Source: Roseibacillus sp.
GTDB taxonomy: Bacteria; Verrucomicrobiota; Verrucomicrobiae; Verrucomicrobiales; Akkermansiaceae
Assembly (NCBI GenBank): GCA_002723015.1
Contig: PBNG01000007.1
Span: forward strand, 99,612-108,711
Direction: 5' to 3'
DNA: 9,100 nt
Notes under the pieces: model-generated
What the model was told of the DNA's origin: nothing
Seen by the model: the letters and a program-made list of their open reading frames with translations, nothing else
Database searches by the model: none
In this document: positions 6,422-9,100 of the stretch, piece after piece
Layout of the letters: each line of letters starts with the position of its first letter
Position numbering within the stretch: position 1 is the first letter of the stretch
Position numbers and translations under genes: made by a program

Positions 6422-7768
6422 TCAGAGCGTCCAGCCCTTCCTGTATTCCCTCTTGAGGAACCGCTCCGCCTCCGGAGCATTGGGAAACTTCATATTCTTG
6501 GCATCCCATTCAAGTTTCCGCCCCGCCCGGAAGGCAACGTTGCCGAGGTGATTGGCCTCCGTTAACGGACCCGCGTAGTCGAAATGGCAGGTGGTTGGTT
6601 CGCCGGTCTTGCATGCTCGAACCCACTCCTGATGGTGCCCGATCGATTCAGGAATGGTTTTCTCCGGACGCTTGAAGTCCTTGAATTTCCCTTCCGGAAG
6701 AAGGACATGCTTGCCGTAATCCGAGAGAAGCATTCCTTCATCGCCAACAAAGAGAACACCGCTCCCCCATTTCGGGATTCCTCCCCGCTTCCATATTTCC
6801 GGTTTTTCCACCCCTTGATACCAGGTCAGACTAAGGGGGGGGCGGTCACCTCTCGACGGATATTCATAACGAGCCCACATCGAGGCAGGCGCGATCTCGG
6901 GATGCGGCGTCGGACCACCTGCATCGATGGAGCTGGGGGCGTCGAGATTCAAGGCCCAGAAAGGTAGATCATTCCAATGACTCCCCAGGTCTGACATAGT
7001 ACCATTCCCAAAGTCCCACCATCGGTACCACTTCGGACCGGGGAAGTAGACAGAGTGATACGGTCTCATTGGTGCCGGCCCGATCCAGAGATCCCAGTTG
7101 AGTTCCTTGGGCACAGGCTGAGCCTTCTCGGGGCGGGCCTGAACATTGACAATATCCCGGTTCTTCTTGGCGTCCTCGGGGCTCTGCCAGCCCCAGGCCC
7201 GCCCAACCCAGACGTGAACCTCACTCACCTTGCCGATTGCTCCCCCCTGAATGAGCTCTACAACCCGGCGGTAGTTCCCGCCGGCATGGATCTGGGTTCC
7301 CTGCTGGGTAGCAACCCCCGCTTTGCGGGCAGTTTCGGTGACGAGACGGGCCTCATGGACATCGCGCGTAAGTGGCTTCTCACAATAAACATGCTTACCA
7401 GCCCGAAGGGCCGGAAGGGTGGCGAAGGCGTGGGTGTGCTCCGTTGTACTCACAATCACAGCGTCATAGTTGCCGGGCCGCTCATAGAATTCGCGGAAAT
7501 CGTGAAAAGTTTTTGCCTTCTGGAAGCGGGAGGCTGCGGCTCGGAGATTACGGTCGTTGACATCAACCAGAGCCACAATGTTCTCCGTATTTCCAACCGT
7601 TCGCATGTTGTGCCCTCCTCGCCCCCCGCAGCCAATCACTGCGACGTCTAGTTTTGCGTTGGGAGATTTAGCGCTCACGATGGCGGGAAAACCAAGGGAG
7701 CCGGCCGCGGTCACCCCCCGTAGAAAACGGCGTCGCGACGATATGACGGATGGAGACTGTGAAGGCAT
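6422..7768 (-). CDS. Exported Gfo/Idh/MocA-family NAD(P)-dependent oxidoreductase 2
   Basis: A 448-aa paralogue of the oxidoreductase at 2294-3640, by chance of identical length but clearly divergent. It has a twin-arginine signal (SSRRRFLRG, residues 10-18, then [14 protein letters not shown]). The Rossmann turn is GCGGRG (46-51), D69 lies after the second strand (ALVDVND), and the canonical EKP is intact in CEKPLTRD (129-136). The substrate domain has [10 protein letters not shown], the Trp/Tyr-rich [11 protein letters not shown], and DLGSHWND (260-267), where D260 and H264 are probable active-site residues. The C-terminus [10 protein letters not shown] resembles that of the other paralogue. 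Expected activity is oxidation or reduction of a sugar or polyol in the periplasm; the substrate is unknown. The ATG at 7768 is needed for the twin-arginine signal. It lies upstream of the OmpA-like gene on the same strand, but 155 bp and a separate promoter-like sequence suggest separate transcription. Confidence 0.93.
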   Translation of the reverse strand: MPSQSPSVISSRRRFLRGVTAAGSLGFPAIVSAKSPNAKLDVAVIGCGGRGGHNMRTVGNTENIVALVDVNDRNLRAAASRFQKAKTFHDFREFYERPGNYDAVIVSTTEHTHAFATLPALRAGKHVYCEKPLTRDVHEARLVTETARKAGVATQQGTQIHAGGNYRRVVELIQGGAIGKVSEVHVWVGRAWGWQSPEDAKKNRDIVNVQARPEKAQPVPKELNWDLWIGPAPMRPYHSVYFPGPKWYRWWDFGNGTMSDLGSHWNDLPFWALNLDAPSSIDAGGPTPHPEIAPASMWARYEYPSRGDRPPLSLTWYQGVEKPEIWKRGGIPKWGSGVLFVGDEGMLLSDYGKHVLLPEGKFKDFKRPEKTIPESIGHHQEWVRACKTGEPTTCHFDYAGPLTEANHLGNVAFRAGRKLEWDAKNMKFPNAPEAERFLKREYRKGWTL

Positions 7769-7779
7769 GATTCCCGGAG

Positions 7780-7800
7780 TCAGGCGTTGGAGAGGCCTGA
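7780..7800. repeat. Inverted repeat just upstream of oxidoreductase 2
   Basis: TCAGGC and GCCTGA (6-bp arms, 9-base spacer) lie 11 bases upstream of the start of oxidoreductase 2, in the divergent region shared with the thioredoxin-fold gene. It could be an operator. Only one copy was seen, so support is weak. Confidence 0.3.
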
Positions 7801-7853
7801 TTTCAAGGGGAAACTGCCGAAGTCATTTCATGGAGATGCCCTCGGAGTTGGTA

Positions 7854-7881
7854 TTGCATAGGAATCCTGCGCAACTAAAAG
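7854..7881 (+). promoter_or_regulatory. Weak promoter-like sequence upstream of the candidate selenoprotein
   Basis: TTGCAT (7854-7859) and TAAAAG (7876-7881) are 16 bases apart, similar to the arrangement before the OmpA-like gene but a poorer match to consensus. Transcription would start about 17 bases before the ATG at 7905. Confidence 0.22.
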
Positions 7882-7904
7882 GGTTCGTGACCGTTTATTC
7901 CTCC

Positions 7905-9092
7905 ATGAAGGCAGCACATGTATTATGGATCTCCATCCTTGCGGCAGGACTCAGCCTCGCCCAGGGCCCTCGGCCTGACGACCTTGGAGCGAGCCCGCAA
8001 CCTGTCGGGGAAGCCGGGGTGGCCTGGTATACGACATGGGAGACCGCCCTCGAAGAGGCAGAGCGATCAAACCGTCCCATCTTTTTCATGGCTGCGGCGG
8101 CGACCTGCAGCGGGATCTCGGGCGTATTCTGACCAGGTTACACCGCCACGCAGAACAGTTTGTTCTCGCAAAAAGAATTCATTGAGGCTTCCCGATCATT
8201 TGTGTGCGTCCGCCTGGAGTCCTACGAAAGTGAAGAGCATCAGAAAATGGTTAGGTCTTTCCTTGACGGCCGCTTCGAAAACACTGCCTTCTGCCTGCTT
8301 GCCCCGGATGGGGAAACAAGGCTTTCCGGAACGGGGCGGAGCCCCTCTCAGGGTCTACGTCAGGGACGGGGAAACCGGGGACCCGGAAGGGGGCGCAGGG
8401 AAAGCGGCGTGGTGGAGGCGATGAACGAGGTCGCGAAAAAATTCCGGCCCAGGGGCTCCGGGGAAGGAGCACTGGTGCAGGATTTTCACAGTTTTCGCCA
8501 AGGACTCAATGTTGCCTCCGGAGACCAGCGGCTGCTGGTTTTCGTGGTTGCAGCCAAGGAAGACCGGGAGGGAATTCGCATGGGACTGCGGAGCTTGATG
8601 AGCGACAAGGAGATCGTTGGGAAATTCCACGCGGACTTCGCCGATGAAAAGTCCGACTCAAAACGGCGAAGCGCCGTCAAAGGAGAACGGGGATCAACTG
8701 GAATTTTCGTTATCCGGGCAGATGCCTTCGGCCAAACTGGAACCGTTGTAGATCAACTCCCGGTTGACGCGAAACCAGAGGATCTCAAGAAGGCTCTTCT
8801 CGAGGCCAACACCTCCTTCGCTGAAACGGAAAAGCGTAAGGTTTACAGTGAGCATGTTGCCGCAGGTCGCCGCGCGAGGGTCCATTTTGAGAATGGAATG
8901 CCTTACGGGGAAGATCGTGACGGAGATGGAGTAATCGACCACCGGGGAGGCCGCGGAGGCCGGGGCGCTGGGCCAGACGCCGGTGAGCGCCGTGGACCTC
9001 CATCTGGCCGCCGAGGAGGCCCCCCACGAGGAGATCGCCGTCCGGGCCAGCCTCCGCAACGGCCACGTATTCGTCCCGGAGGAACCGATTAA
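7905..9092 (+). CDS. Candidate selenoprotein: secreted thioredoxin-fold protein with in-frame TGA (Sec76), EF-hand-like loop and RG-rich tail
   Basis: Read through the TGA at 8130-8132, this gives 395 aa. Residues 1-20 are a signal peptide (MKAAHVLWISILAAGLSLAQ). Residues 40-66 (AWYTTWETALEEAERSNRPIFFMAAAA) are the first helix and strand of a thioredoxin-like domain, ending at C68. The TGA is codon 76 in C68-SGISGVF-U76-PGYTA. The fold then continues with FSQKEFIEASRSFVCVRLESY and NTAFCLLAPDG, which resemble the next helix and strands. Residues 337-345 are D-R-D-G-D-G-V-I-D, the DxDxDGxxD calcium loop, and after 346 the tail is rich in Arg, Gly and Pro. No other stop interrupts the frame before TAA at 9090. 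If the TGA is Sec, the protein is an extracytoplasmic redox protein of unknown substrate with no ordinary CxxC. Otherwise it is a nonsense-broken pseudogene or a sequencing error. The ATG was chosen for the signal peptide; no Shine-Dalgarno is evident. Confidence 0.7.
8130..8132 (+). other. Putative selenocysteine codon (in-frame TGA)
   Basis: The TGA lies in the same frame as the signal peptide upstream and 319 sense codons downstream. Its following base is C, as in the E. coli fdhF Sec codon. TGA is a normal stop in this genome: it ends the hydrolase, TIM-barrel, both oxidoreductase, DUF3127 and OmpA-like genes. Read-through here would therefore need a local signal. Confidence 0.65.
8149..8168 (+). 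promoter_or_regulatory. Candidate bacterial SECIS stem-loop
   Basis: Bases 8152-8157 (AGAACA) pair perfectly with 8161-8166 (TGTTCT) around the apical loop GTT at 8158-8160. Bulging C8151 adds two lower pairs (8150-8167 and 8149-8168). The loop begins 25 bases after the TGA and has G as its first base. Bacterial SECIS elements, as I recall the general rules, have a short stem, a small apical loop with G in the first two positions and a loop 16-37 bases from the UGA. All three hold. The stem is short and A/U-rich, so stability is modest. Confidence 0.55.
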
Positions 9093-9100
9093 GGGACCTC

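Noticed and set aside
7055..7651. Plus-strand open frame opposite oxidoreductase 2
   Set aside because: Antisense shadow; its translation is Pro/Gly-rich with no domain.
8325..8420. Possible paired frameshifts in the Arg/Gly-rich middle of the thioredoxin-fold gene
   Set aside because: The stretch is low in complexity, but the frame reads into a clear helix afterwards (VVEAMNEVAKKF) with no stop, so I keep one continuous frame.
7918..8424. Frameshift explanation using the overlapping +1 frame
   Set aside because: The sequence that continues the fold after the TGA is in the original frame, so no shift is needed; the +1 frame translation has no recognisable domain.
8160..9092. Separate 310-aa gene starting at TTG 8160
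   Set aside because: The start cuts through a thioredoxin-like fold, has no ribosome site or signal peptide, and is in the same frame as the signal-peptide-bearing N-terminal part; read-through of one TGA explains it better.

Overview
The window looks like chromosomal DNA of a Gram-negative bacterium of the PVC group, most likely Verrucomicrobiota, with Planctomycetota second. The reasons are four secreted carbohydrate-type proteins of kinds abundant in that group (two twin-arginine Gfo/Idh/MocA oxidoreductases, a twin-arginine xylose-isomerase-like TIM barrel, and a DUF1080/PF06439 protein), plus an SGNH hydrolase, a glycine-zipper/OmpA lipoprotein and a DUF3127 protein. This assignment rests on recognition of families, not on a search. 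No rRNA, tRNA, CRISPR array, insertion sequence or phage gene was seen.

Layout, left to right. <1-428 (minus): the start of a secreted Lys/Ala-rich pentapeptide-repeat protein that runs off the left edge. 527-1246 (plus): SGNH hydrolase. 1281-2171 (minus): sugar isomerase/epimerase-like protein. 2294-3640 (plus): Gfo/Idh/MocA oxidoreductase 1. 3641-3978: non-coding stretch with two related palindromes. 3979-4923 (minus): DUF1080 protein. 5078-5467 (plus): DUF3127 protein ending in an SSB-like DDDIPF tip. 5519-5555: strong intrinsic terminator of the minus strand. 5580-6266 (minus): OmpA-like lipoprotein with a promoter-like sequence just upstream. 6422-7768 (minus): Gfo/Idh/MocA oxidoreductase 2. 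7905-9092 (plus): a secreted thioredoxin-fold protein whose reading frame is interrupted by one in-frame TGA.

How the genes may work together. The Gfo/Idh/MocA proteins, the TIM-barrel protein and the DUF1080 protein are the family types that cooperate in 3-keto-glycoside metabolism: oxidation of a sugar hydroxyl, cleavage or elimination of the 3-keto-sugar, then isomerisation. All four carry export signals, so the chemistry would be periplasmic. Genes alternate in strand, so this is a neighbourhood and not one operon.

The main discovery candidate is the gene at 7905-9092. Its TGA at 8130-8132 lies in the middle of a thioredoxin-like domain. The frame continues for 319 further sense codons, and the coding signal on both sides belongs to one fold. 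Twenty-five nucleotides after the TGA begins a GUU apical loop on a 6-bp stem, which fits the general description of a bacterial SECIS element. Six of the seven other genes whose ends are visible stop at TGA, so TGA is not reassigned genome-wide. I therefore propose an undescribed selenoprotein (Sec76, motif C-x7-U-P-G). A nonsense mutation or sequencing error remains the alternative.
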